Shown here piece by piece: positions 1 through 5,358 of a stretch of DNA of 7,653 nt (its first letter is position 1; each line of letters begins with the position of its first letter). The DNA comes from Moraxellaceae bacterium (GTDB lineage: Bacteria > Pseudomonadota > Gammaproteobacteria > Pseudomonadales > Moraxellaceae), in NCBI GenBank assembly GCA_030684415.1, contig JAUXNL010000600.1, positions 1 to 7,653 on the forward strand, given 5' to 3'. The position numbers and the translations under genes were made by a program. Below the pieces are notes generated by a model. The model was not told where the DNA came from, did no database searches, and saw nothing but the letters and a program-made list of their open reading frames with translations.

Positions 1-1086
1 GGCGTTGATGGTGGCGTCGATCACGCCGGCGGCGGCCGCGGCTGCAAACAGCACGAAGGCGAATTCGCCGCCTTGCGCCATGACCACGGCACGGTCGAGC
101 GCATCCGTGTGCTGGCTGCGGGTGAGGCGCGCCACGGCGTAAATGCCGAGCCCTTTGGCGGCCATGAGCGCGAGCACGCCGCCCAGAATCAGCGGCCAGT
201 TGCGGGCCACCACGTCGAGGTCGAGCGACATGCCCACGCCCAGAAAGAACAGGCCGAGCAGCAGGCCGCGAAACGGTTCGATGTCGGCTTCGAGCTGGTG
301 GCGGAAGGTGGATTCGGAGAGCAGCACGCCGGCGAGGAAAGCGCCCATCGCCATCGACAGCCCGCCGACCTGCATCAGCAGCGCGGCGCCGAGCACGACG
401 AGCAGCGCGGCGGCGGTCATCACCTCGCGCGCACGGGCGTTGGCCAGAATGCGAAAGAGCGGATTGAGCAGCCAGATGCCGGCGGCCACCAGCCCGGCCA
501 GCGCCAACAGCGCGATGCCGATGCTCTGCCAGCGCGCGGCGGCGCCGTGCTCGGCCACACCGGGCGCCATGAACGCGACCATGGCGAGCAGCGGCACGAT
601 GAGCAGGTCTTCAAACAGCAGGATGGAGACGATGCGCTGGCCACGTGGCTGGTTGATATCGCCGCGTTCGCCCAGCAGTTGCATGACGATGGCGGTCGAG
701 GTGAGCACAAAGCCGGCGGCACCGATAAACGCCACCGCCAGCGAAAACCCGAAGAGCAGGCCGACCACCGTCATCAGCGCGGCACACACGGCAATCTGCA
801 AACTGCCCAGCCCGAAAATCTGCCGGCGCAGGCTCCACAGATGCGAGGGCCGCATTTCCAGCCCGATGATGAACAGGAACATCACCACGCCAAGCTCGGC
901 CACATGGAGGATGGCCTGCGGATCGGTGAACAAGCCGAAGCCGAACGGCCCGATGGCAAGACCGGCCGCCAGATAGCCCAGCACCGAGTCGAGCCCCAGC
1001 CGCTTGAACAGCGGCACAGCCACCACGGCGGCGCCGAGCAGCACCACAATCCGTCCCAGTTCTAATGCGCCGCCTTCTACTGCCAT
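1..1086 (-). CDS. KefB/KefC-type monovalent cation:proton antiporter (CPA2), N-terminal part, cut by window edge
   Basis: Inner-membrane K+/H+ antiporter of the CPA2 family. The 362 residues from the ATG at 1084-1086 read in frame to base 1, so the C-terminus lies outside the window. Visible hallmarks are DSVLGYLAAG (33-42), LFIIGLEMRP (71-80), LLFEDLLIVPL (156-166), HQLEADIEPFRGLLLG (263-278), FFLGVGMSLD (280-289) and AQGGEFAFVLF (337-347). The 263-289 stretch is close to the segment of E. coli KefC containing its regulatory loop. Family members usually have about 600 residues, with about 12 membrane spans and then a nucleotide-binding TrkA-N domain, so only the transport domain is seen. KefC-type systems are gated by glutathione and its electrophile adducts; that this one is gated likewise is inference. 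Residue 159 is Glu, where I recall E. coli KefC having Gln in its Q-D pair. No strong ribosome-binding site precedes the ATG. It is the last of three co-directional genes, 114 bp after the DoxX gene. Confidence 0.93.
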   Translation of the reverse strand, partial: MAVEGGALELGRIVVLLGAAVVAVPLFKRLGLDSVLGYLAAGLAIGPFGFGLFTDPQAILHVAELGVVMFLFIIGLEMRPSHLWSLRRQIFGLGSLQIAVCAALMTVVGLLFGFSLAVAFIGAAGFVLTSTAIVMQLLGERGDINQPRGQRIVSILLFEDLLIVPLLAMVAFMAPGVAEHGAAARWQSIGIALLALAGLVAAGIWLLNPLFRILANARAREVMTAAALLVVLGAALLMQVGGLSMAMGAFLAGVLLSESTFRHQLEADIEPFRGLLLGLFFLGVGMSLDLDVVARNWPLILGGVLALMAAKGLGIYAVARLTRSQHTDALDRAVVMAQGGEFAFVLFAAAAAAGVIDATINA

Positions 1087-1200
1087 GTTGCTGCTGCCAT
1101 TTTTGCCGTCATGTGGGATGCCTTGATGATGTTCAGCGGGCGGGTGACGAGACCACGCGCCGCTGACGGATACGCACTGTGAGAGGCATCAGGGTGCTGG

Positions 1201-1599
1201 CTAACGCGGTGTTGATGCTCCCGATGCCGACGCCGATCCCGCCGATGTCGTCCAGGCCAGCAGCACGAAGCCGCCGATCATGGCGATGTTCTTCAGGAAA
1301 TGCAGCAGTTGGCCGTGCTGTGCCTCGCCAGCGGCAAAGCGCCAGAACGGGTGCGACAGAAAGGCGTCCACCAGCAGAAACGCGGCGAGCACCAGCGCAA
1401 TCGTGCGCACCTGCCAGCCGACGGCCAACAACAGGCCGGCCACCAGCTCGAATACGCCAAACGCCAGTGCGCCCATGGACGTCCCCGCGCCACTGGCGGG
1501 CAGCAGGCCAGCGGCGACCAGCACGCGCTCGATGCCAAGGCCGATAAAAACAACGGCCAGCAGCACACGCGCCAGCCGATAAACGTTGAGTGAATGCAT
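1201..1599 (-). CDS. DoxX family membrane protein
   Basis: A 132-residue integral membrane protein of the DoxX family. Four hydrophobic segments are seen at about residues 8-29, 43-62, 66-82 and 103-116. The N-terminal pattern (RLARVLLAVVFIGLGIERV, 8-26), FELVAGLLLAVGW (50-62) and the terminal FLKNIAMIGGFVLLA (101-115) are typical of the family. Some relatives take part in sulfur, thiol or quinone redox chemistry or in oxidative-stress resistance, but most are uncharacterised, so no reaction is assigned. I chose the ATG at 1597-1599 because AGGA lies about 6 bases before it. A TTG six codons further upstream is open but has no comparable site. The gene lies 106 bp after the SDR gene and 114 bp before the antiporter gene, all on the same strand, which suggests cotranscription. 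The Ser/Ala-rich C-terminal tail (118-132) lies beyond the conserved region. Confidence 0.88.
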   Translation of the reverse strand: MHSLNVYRLARVLLAVVFIGLGIERVLVAAGLLPASGAGTSMGALAFGVFELVAGLLLAVGWQVRTIALVLAAFLLVDAFLSHPFWRFAAGEAQHGQLLHFLKNIAMIGGFVLLAWTTSAGSASASGASTPR

Positions 1600-1638
1600 G
1601 TTGCGTCCTGCAATCAAAATATGGGATGGCCGAGCCTA

Positions 1639-1683
1639 CTGCCTTCGGCCCGCGCGGGGAATTCCCGAGCAAGCCGAAGACAG
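1639..1683. other. Nested palindromes between the SDR and DoxX genes
   Basis: CTTCGGC at 1643-1649 is complementary to GCCGAAG at 1673-1679. The stem can be extended past one mismatch to CTG/CAG (1639-1641 with 1681-1683). Inside it are two overlapping 10-bp perfect palindromes, CCCGCGCGGG (1649-1658) and GGGAATTCCC (1657-1666). In the leftward transcript it would sit in the 106-nt gap between the SDR stop and the DoxX start. There is no T-run directly after it, only TTTT about 20 bases downstream on the minus strand. It could therefore be a weak attenuator or an mRNA-stabilising structure rather than a standard terminator. Confidence 0.4.
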
Positions 1684-1705
1684 GCGAATACGGCCCAGGC
1701 GCGGC

Positions 1706-2476
1706 TTATTTGGTGGTGTAGCCGCCGTTGGCCAGAATCGTCTGGCCGGTGATCCACCAGCCATCGGTTACCAGAAAGATGACGATGGGCACGATGTCTT
1801 TCACGTCGGTAAGGCCGGTACTGGAGTAGCGGCTGAGGTCGGCGGCGTTGGAGTGGTAGGCCACGGCCTCGGCGCTTTCCTGGCCGTAGAAGAACGGCGT
1901 GTCCATCGGGCCGGGGCCGACCGCCGTGACCGAGATGCCGCGCGCGCCGAACTCCTTGGAGGCGGCGCGGGTGAAGTGCTCCACCGGCGCTTTGCTGCCG
2001 GCGTAGGCGGCGTAATAGCCGGTGAAGGCGCCCAGCAGCGAGGTGACGATGGTGCAGATGCGGCCGCCATCGCGCACATGCTTGCCGGCTTCGCGCAGGA
2101 AGAAGAACGCGGCTTTGCTGTTGATGTCGAAGCTGCGGTCGTAGTCGTCTTCGGTCACCTCGGTGATGGGCTTTTTCAGCACAAGGCCGGCGGTGTTGAT
2201 GGCGATATCGAGGCCGCCGAAGTGCTTTACCGTCTCGGCGAACACGCGCTCGACCTCGGCCACGCGGGTCAGGTCGGCCTGCAGGGCAAAGGCGTCGCCG
2301 CCGCCGGCCTTGATGGCCGCGACGGTGGCGTCGGCGTCGGCACGGCTGCTGTCGCTGTTGTAATGCACGGCCACGCGTGCGCCGAGTGCGGCCAGTTGCC
2401 GGCTGAGCTGTCCGCCCAGGTTCTTGGCACCGCCGGCCACCAGGGCCACTTTTCCGTTCAGTTTGGGCTCGCTCAT
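1706..2476 (-). CDS. Short-chain dehydrogenase/reductase (SDR) family oxidoreductase
   Basis: A 256-residue classical SDR, the usual family length, and a soluble NAD(P)-dependent oxidoreductase. The Rossmann glycine motif is AGGAKNLGG (14-22), with Asn19 where the middle Gly of TGxxxGxG normally lies. Further motifs are ADLT (67-70), NTAG (94-97, the NNAG equivalent) and Asn119 in DINSKAAFFF. The active site is Thr145/Ser146 with Tyr158 and Lys162 in YAGSK. The C-terminal PGPMDTPF and ITGQTILANGG are also typical. The end of strand 2 (VAVHYNS, 35-41) lacks the Asp that marks NAD specificity, so NADPH is the likelier cofactor (inference). Substrate cannot be told from sequence. The ATG at 2474-2476 is preferred over an upstream in-frame start near 2602 because AAGGAG lies 9 bases before it and homology begins at KLNGKVALVAGG. 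It is the first leftward gene, divergent from the LysR gene that probably regulates it. Confidence 0.93.
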   Translation of the reverse strand: MSEPKLNGKVALVAGGAKNLGGQLSRQLAALGARVAVHYNSDSSRADADATVAAIKAGGGDAFALQADLTRVAEVERVFAETVKHFGGLDIAINTAGLVLKKPITEVTEDDYDRSFDINSKAAFFFLREAGKHVRDGGRICTIVTSLLGAFTGYYAAYAGSKAPVEHFTRAASKEFGARGISVTAVGPGPMDTPFFYGQESAEAVAYHSNAADLSRYSSTGLTDVKDIVPIVIFLVTDGWWITGQTILANGGYTTK

Positions 2477-2570
2477 GTCGGGTCTCTCCTTTGTTTGTGG
2501 TGACGAAATGCATTGCTTGCGAGGCATGCCCCGCGCCCGATGGGGGAGCGGATGGCATGCGCTGAGTCTG

Positions 2571-2585
2571 TTTGTGATTGCCAAA
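2571..2585. promoter_or_regulatory. Candidate LysR binding box (T-N11-A dyad)
   Basis: TTTGTGATTGCCAAA has perfect 4-bp arms TTTG/CAAA around 7 bp, and T2572 to A2584 satisfies the T-N11-A rule for LysR-type boxes. It lies in the divergent gap beside a LysR gene, the usual position for the autoregulatory recognition site. The assignment rests on pattern and location only. Confidence 0.45.
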
Positions 2586-2606
2586 TGAATAAATATCGGC
2601 AAATTT

Positions 2607-2621
2607 AAGAAACCATTTCTT
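2607..2621. promoter_or_regulatory. 15-bp perfect interrupted palindrome, candidate LysR activation or operator site
   Basis: AAGAAA-CCA-TTTCTT has 6-bp arms matching without error. Its centre is 32 bp before the LysR start codon and 36 bp from the T-N11-A dyad. LysR tetramers typically contact two such sites on one promoter. It does not itself satisfy T-N11-A. Confidence 0.4.
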
Positions 2622-2645
2622 CAGCCATAACAATGAGGGCATGCC

Positions 2646-3554
2646 ATGGACCGTTTGCAGGCCATGCGGCTGTTTGTGCGCATTTGCGAAACCGGCAGCT
2701 TTGGGCGCGCCGCCGATGCACTGGGCATTTCTCGCCCCGCCGCCTCCATCACCGTGCAGCAACTCGAAAGTGAGCTGGGCACGCGCCTGCTCAGCCGCAG
2801 CACACGCCATGTGGAGGTGACGCCCGATGGCCAGGCCTACCGTGAGCGCTGCCAGCGCGTGCTGGCCGATATCGATGAAATGGACGGCCTGTTTCACCCG
2901 GCCGGCAGTGCGCCGCGGGGCTGGTTGCGGGTGGATGTGCCCAGCCGGATTGCGCGCCGGGTGCTGGCACCGGCCCTGCCGGACTGGATGGCGAACTATC
3001 CGGAGCTGCTGCTGGAGCTGGGCTCGAGCGACCGTGCCGTCGACCTGCTGCAAGAAGGTGTCGATTGCGTCATCCGTGTCGGCGCGCTGCGCGACGACCG
3101 CTTGGTGGCGCGGCCGCTGGGGGTTTTCCGTCAGGGCAGTTATGCCAGCCCCGCCTATCTCGACCAGCACGGCCGACCGGCCACGCCAGCCGAGCTGGAA
3201 GGCCATCTGCTAGTGCATTACAGCTCGCCGCCCAGTGCCGTCTGGGACCGCTGGGAGTGGGTGCAGGACGGCGAAACACAGAGCCTTGCACTGCCCGCAC
3301 GCGTGGCCGTGAACAATGCGGAAAGCTATATCGCCTGCGCCTGCGCCGGGCTGGGGCTGATTCAGGTGCCGGCCTACGATGTGGCGGAACTGCTGGCCAG
3401 CGGCGAGCTCGAAGAAGTGTTGCCCGACTACCGGCCGGCGCCCATGCCGGTCACGCTGCTGTATCCGCGCAACCGCCACCTGTCGCGGCGCATCCAGGCC
3501 TTTGCCGAGTGGGCCGAAAGCCTGTTTCACGACGCGCGCATGCTGGCGCACTGA
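2646..3554 (+). CDS. LysR-type transcriptional regulator, CrgA-like subfamily
   Basis: A 302-residue DNA-binding regulator of normal LysR length. The N-terminal winged helix-turn-helix spans about residues 4-62, with GSFGRAADALGISRPAAS (18-35) followed by QQLESELGTRLL (38-49) and RSTRHVEVTPDG (51-62). The effector-binding domain (about 90-295) includes RGWLRVDVPSRIARRVLAPA (91-110), DCVIRVGAL (140-148) and AGLGLIQVPAYDV (234-246). These resemble the CrgA-like group, often encoded beside oxidoreductases. The ATG at 2646 has GAGGG 6 bases upstream; another ATG at 2641 is out of frame. It is divergent from the SDR gene, a classic LysR arrangement, so it probably controls the SDR-DoxX-Kef set and itself through the intergenic dyads. 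The inducer is unknown. An EamA exporter follows 63 bp downstream on the same strand and may be cotranscribed. Confidence 0.94.
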   Translation: MDRLQAMRLFVRICETGSFGRAADALGISRPAASITVQQLESELGTRLLSRSTRHVEVTPDGQAYRERCQRVLADIDEMDGLFHPAGSAPRGWLRVDVPSRIARRVLAPALPDWMANYPELLLELGSSDRAVDLLQEGVDCVIRVGALRDDRLVARPLGVFRQGSYASPAYLDQHGRPATPAELEGHLLVHYSSPPSAVWDRWEWVQDGETQSLALPARVAVNNAESYIACACAGLGLIQVPAYDVAELLASGELEEVLPDYRPAPMPVTLLYPRNRHLSRRIQAFAEWAESLFHDARMLAH

Positions 3555-3617
3555 AGCGGTCGCTTTCAAACGGCACCGCGGCGAGAATCCGCGCCTGTCT
3601 TTCCGGTGGGCGCCCTC

Positions 3618-4487
3618 ATGTCTTCTGTTGCTTCGTCTCCTGCCCGCAGCGGTTATCTCTATGCAGCAGCCTGTGTGCTGATCTGGTCCGGCTTTGTGCT
3701 GATCAGCCGCGTGGCCGGCAAAACCCCGCTCAACGGCTTCGACCTGACGGCGCTGCGCTTCGGCACGGCGGCGGTGTTGCTGCTGCCAGTGTGGTGGCGC
3801 TGGGCGCGGGTGCCGCTGTTCACGCCGCAGATGCTGGTGCTGGTGGCCACCGGCGGCATCGGCTATGCGCTGCTGGTGTATTCGAGCTTCCGCTTTGCGC
3901 CGGCGGCGCATGGCGCGGTGCTGCTGTCGGGGCTGCTGCCGTTTTTTGTGACCGCGGTGGCGTGGTGGCGGCTGAAAGAGGCGCCACGCCAGAGCCTCTG
4001 GCAGGCGCTGGTCTGTATTGCGCTGGGCGTTGGCGCACTGGGCTGGCACAGCCTCAAAGACTTGAGCCAGACCTGGCCGGGCGACCTGATGATGGTGGGC
4101 GCGTCTTTCCTCTGGGCGCTGTACACGATTCTGGTGAAGCAGTCGGGCTTTACGCCCTGGCAGACCACGACCGGTGTGGCGCTGCTCTCGGCGCTGATCT
4201 ACCTGCCGGTGTACGCGCTGCTGCTGCCCAAAGGCATTACCGCCGTGCCGCTGCACGATGTGCTGGTGCAGGCGTTTTACCAGGGCGTGCTGGTGGTGAT
4301 TCTGGCCATGCTGCTCTACATGCAAGCCATGGTGCGGCTGGGGCCGACACGGTTGGGCGCCGTGATGGCGACTGTGCCGGCGGTGGCGGGCATCAGCGCC
4401 ACGCTGATCCTGGGCGAGCCGTTCACGGCGTTTCTGGTGGCGGGGCTGGTGCTGACCAGCGCAGGGGCGTGGCTGGGCTCACGCTGA
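3618..4487 (+). CDS. EamA/DMT superfamily transporter (RhaT-like)
   Basis: A 289-residue inner-membrane protein of the drug/metabolite transporter superfamily. About ten hydrophobic helices are arranged as two EamA repeats, roughly residues 13-143 and 155-287. The first repeat has LIWSGFVLISRVAGKTPL (21-38) and ALRFGTAAVLLLP (45-57). The second has GASFLWALYTILVKQ (161-175) and the family-typical LGEPFTAFLVAGLVLTSAG (265-283). Members export amino acids, nucleosides or other small metabolites, and the substrate cannot be read from sequence. The ATG at 3618 is preferred; a GTG at 3606 in the same frame would add four residues (MGAL), and the ribosome-binding site is weak for both. No clear terminator follows the TGA at 4485-4487. 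The gene is downstream of and co-directional with the LysR gene, so a shared transcript is possible. Confidence 0.92.
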   Translation: MSSVASSPARSGYLYAAACVLIWSGFVLISRVAGKTPLNGFDLTALRFGTAAVLLLPVWWRWARVPLFTPQMLVLVATGGIGYALLVYSSFRFAPAAHGAVLLSGLLPFFVTAVAWWRLKEAPRQSLWQALVCIALGVGALGWHSLKDLSQTWPGDLMMVGASFLWALYTILVKQSGFTPWQTTTGVALLSALIYLPVYALLLPKGITAVPLHDVLVQAFYQGVLVVILAMLLYMQAMVRLGPTRLGAVMATVPAVAGISATLILGEPFTAFLVAGLVLTSAGAWLGSR

Positions 4488-4536
4488 GGGCGGCGTCTGG
4501 TAACGGGCGCACTGGCATTCGGACTGGCACCGGTCC

Positions 4537-4578
4537 GGCTTCGGCTTCGGCTTCGGCTTCGGCTTCGGCATTGGCATT
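4537..4578. repeat. Hexanucleotide tandem repeat, (GGCTTC)5(GGCATT)2
   Basis: Five perfect GGCTTC units (4537-4566) are followed directly by two GGCATT units (4567-4578). It begins 49 bp after the EamA stop codon. The unit is a multiple of three, so any translation gives a two-residue repeat such as Ala-Ser on one strand or Ala-Glu on the other, but no credible gene covers it. Such tracts are prone to slipped-strand length change. Confidence 0.9.
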
Positions 4579-4651
4579 GGCAGGGCCGGCCTGCGTAAAA
4601 GAGCTGGCGCGGCTAAAACCCCTCAGGGCCCTGCGCAAGTTCGTTCGCTCT

Positions 4652-4669
4652 CGGCCTGTCGAAAGGCCG
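4652..4669. repeat. REP-like palindrome
   Basis: CGGCCT-gtcgaa-AGGCCG forms a perfect 6-bp stem with a 6-nt loop, preceded by TTCGTTCGCTC. The CCTGTCGAA core recalls the dispersed 'CTGAGC(C/T)TGTCGAAG' intergenic repeats common in GC-rich proteobacteria. It looks like a diverged copy. Confidence 0.5.
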
Positions 4670-4981
4670 GTTCGCCAAGATCACCGACCTCATCATTTCC
4701 AGCCGGTGGTTAACCGCGGCGCCATGAAATCCGGGCATCCTGCATCCGCTGTGGCTCGGCGTGCGTAGAGGCCAAGACGCCTTTTGTCTTGCTGCCGGAT
4801 ACCGCCGTGCCTGTCTGCCCCTTCACGCCTTGCATCACCGACCCGGCTTGCCCAGTGGTGGCGGGCGTGGGGCCGCTGCTAGAGTCGTGGGCGAGCGTGT
4901 GGGTGGCGGCCGGCGTTACGGCGCTCCTGAACAATCGCCGTGCTGATCGCGGGCATCACTTGCGCGGTCTTGCGGCACTGG

Positions 4982-5001
4982 GTCCCCGCCTTCGCGGGGA
5001 C
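4982..5001. repeat. Dispersed proteobacterial palindrome (GTCCCCGC-cttc-GCGGGGAC)
   Basis: A perfect 8-bp stem with a 4-nt CTTC loop, flanked by CTGG on the left and GACGA on the right. From general knowledge this motif recurs in intergenic regions of many GC-rich proteobacteria, and its forward translation reads GPRLRGDDE. There is no T-tract, so it is a repeat element rather than a terminator. Confidence 0.75.
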
Positions 5002-5056
5002 GACGAAAGTCCGGTTATTCAGCGGCTCCCTGACACACGCCTGAAAAACCCGGAAC

Positions 5057-5100
5057 CGTTCGGGCTGAGCCGCTCTCTTGAGCTTGTCGAAGAACTCAGG
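5057..5100. repeat. Degenerate REP-like repeat (CGTTCGGGCTGAGC and CTTGAGCTTGTCGAAG)
   Basis: Two adjoining pieces, CGTTCGGGCTGAGC (5057-5070) and CTTGAGCTTGTCGAAG (5077-5092), match halves of a dispersed intergenic repeat found in many GC-rich proteobacteria. They are separated here by a few extra bases, as if by a small insertion or two overlapping copies. This is recognition from memory, not from alignment. Confidence 0.5.
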
Positions 5101-5212
5101 AGCGCCCTGCTGAAGCTACAGAGGTGGCCCCTGATCGTGATGGGTGCGCGCGTGGTCGTCGACGGATTCAGGGCGAACGGTGATGGGCAGTGCGGCTTTG
5201 TCGCGCGCTTGC

Positions 5213-5257
5213 TTCAATCGGCATTGTTTCAATCGACATGGATTCAGTCGGCCGCAT
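5213..5257. repeat. Three tandem imperfect 15-bp repeats upstream of the sigma factor gene
   Basis: TTCAATCG, TTCAATCG and TTCAGTCG begin at 5213, 5228 and 5243, an exact 15-bp period. The rest of each unit is GGCATTGT-like and diverges in the third copy. A partial TTCAATC recurs at 5309. The array ends 101 bp before the sigma factor start codon, so it could be a regulatory binding array or only a decayed tandem duplication. Confidence 0.6.
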
Positions 5258-5279
5258 TACCGGCTGCCACACCGGCAAC

Positions 5280-5310
5280 GCCCGCAACGTTTGGGCGGGC
5301 ACGGCTTTTT
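5280..5310 (+). terminator. Possible imperfect terminator or leader hairpin ahead of the sigma factor gene
   Basis: GCCCGC (5280-5285) pairs with GCGGGC (5295-5300) around a 9-nt loop, and TTTTT follows at 5306-5310 after a 5-nt gap. The gap and the loop make it weaker than a standard intrinsic terminator. It lies 48 bp before the sigma factor ATG, so it would either end upstream readthrough or act in the leader. Confidence 0.3.
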
Positions 5311-5358
5311 CAATCATCGCTGCGCTGGAGCGCACGACAGTCAGCAACGGGGAAATTC

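Larger units (their letters stand above)
2477..2645. promoter_or_regulatory. Divergent promoter/operator region between the SDR and LysR genes
   Basis: The 169-bp gap between the divergent starts has an AT-rich core (about 2565-2632) in otherwise GC-rich DNA, the expected place for both promoters. Two LysR-type dyads lie in it: TTTG-N7-CAAA at 2571-2585, which contains a symmetric T-N11-A, and AAGAAA-cca-TTTCTT at 2607-2621, a perfect 6-bp inverted repeat. Their centres are 36 bp apart. TTGCC (2578-2582) and GGCAA (2598-2602) form a third, weaker dyad. GGCATGC occurs three times, at 2523, 2554 and 2638. Ribosome-binding sites flank the region: AAGGAG for the SDR gene and GAGGG (2635-2639) for the LysR gene. 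I could not fix -35/-10 boxes with confidence. Confidence 0.65.
4920..5106. repeat. 11-bp inverted repeats bounding a 187-bp stretch
   Basis: GGCGCTCCTGA at 4920-4930 is the exact reverse complement of TCAGGAGCGCC at 5096-5106. The match does not extend on either side. Between the arms lie both the GTCCCCGC hairpin and the degenerate REP-like stretch. It has the shape of a small non-autonomous element, but I see no target-site duplication, so chance remains possible. Confidence 0.35.
4488..5358. other. 871-bp gene-free, repeat-rich intergenic region
   Basis: No reading frame here shows a recognisable domain, a good ribosome-binding site or protein-like composition on either strand. Long open frames exist only because stops are rare in this GC-rich DNA; one runs into the sigma factor gene from 4789 but translates the palindromes into meaningless peptide. 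The region instead holds a hexanucleotide repeat (4537-4578), the palindromes GCAGG-gccgg-CCTGC near 4581-4595 and CAGGGCCCTG (4624-4633), REP-like hairpins (4652-4669, 4982-5001), a degenerate REP-like stretch (5057-5100), an 11-bp inverted pair (4920-4930 and 5096-5106), tandem 15-mers (5213-5257) and a terminator-like hairpin (5280-5310). It must also contain the promoter of the sigma factor gene, which I cannot place. Confidence 0.7.

Noticed and set aside
73..1065. A 330-residue plus-strand open frame opposite the antiporter gene
   Set aside because: Its composition is rich in His, Gln, Arg and Glu with no domain. The minus strand reads a clear Kef antiporter over the same bases, so this is an antisense shadow in GC-rich DNA.
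1084..1119. A tiny minus-strand frame (MTAKMAAATWQ) overlapping the antiporter start, a possible leader peptide
   Set aside because: It is 11 codons long, has no convincing ribosome-binding site and carries no telling residue run. Such frames are expected by chance.
1614..3206. A 530-residue minus-strand open frame across the SDR gene and part of the LysR gene
   Set aside because: It crosses two well-supported genes in other frames and translates to low-complexity Arg/Gln-rich peptide. It is only a long stop-free frame.
4423..4638. A small minus-strand frame with an AEAEAEAEAE stretch
   Set aside because: The stretch is the translated hexamer repeat. The frame overlaps the end of the EamA gene and has no start signal.
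3065..4768. A 567-residue plus-strand open frame across the LysR and EamA genes
   Set aside because: It is out of frame with both recognisable proteins and ends in the translated hexamer repeat (ASASAS). There is no domain and no ribosome-binding site.
5052..5078. GGAACC followed about 16 bp later by TCTC, like an ECF promoter
   Set aside because: It lies inside a degenerate dispersed repeat, about 280 bp before the sigma factor start, and the -10 part is weak. No second instance supports the motif.
4789..5358. N-terminal extension of the sigma factor to a start at 4789
   Set aside because: The extension translates REP-like palindromes (GPRLRGDDE, FGLSRSLELVEE) and tandem repeats. The ATG at 5359 has a good ribosome-binding site and gives a normal-length ECF sigma factor.
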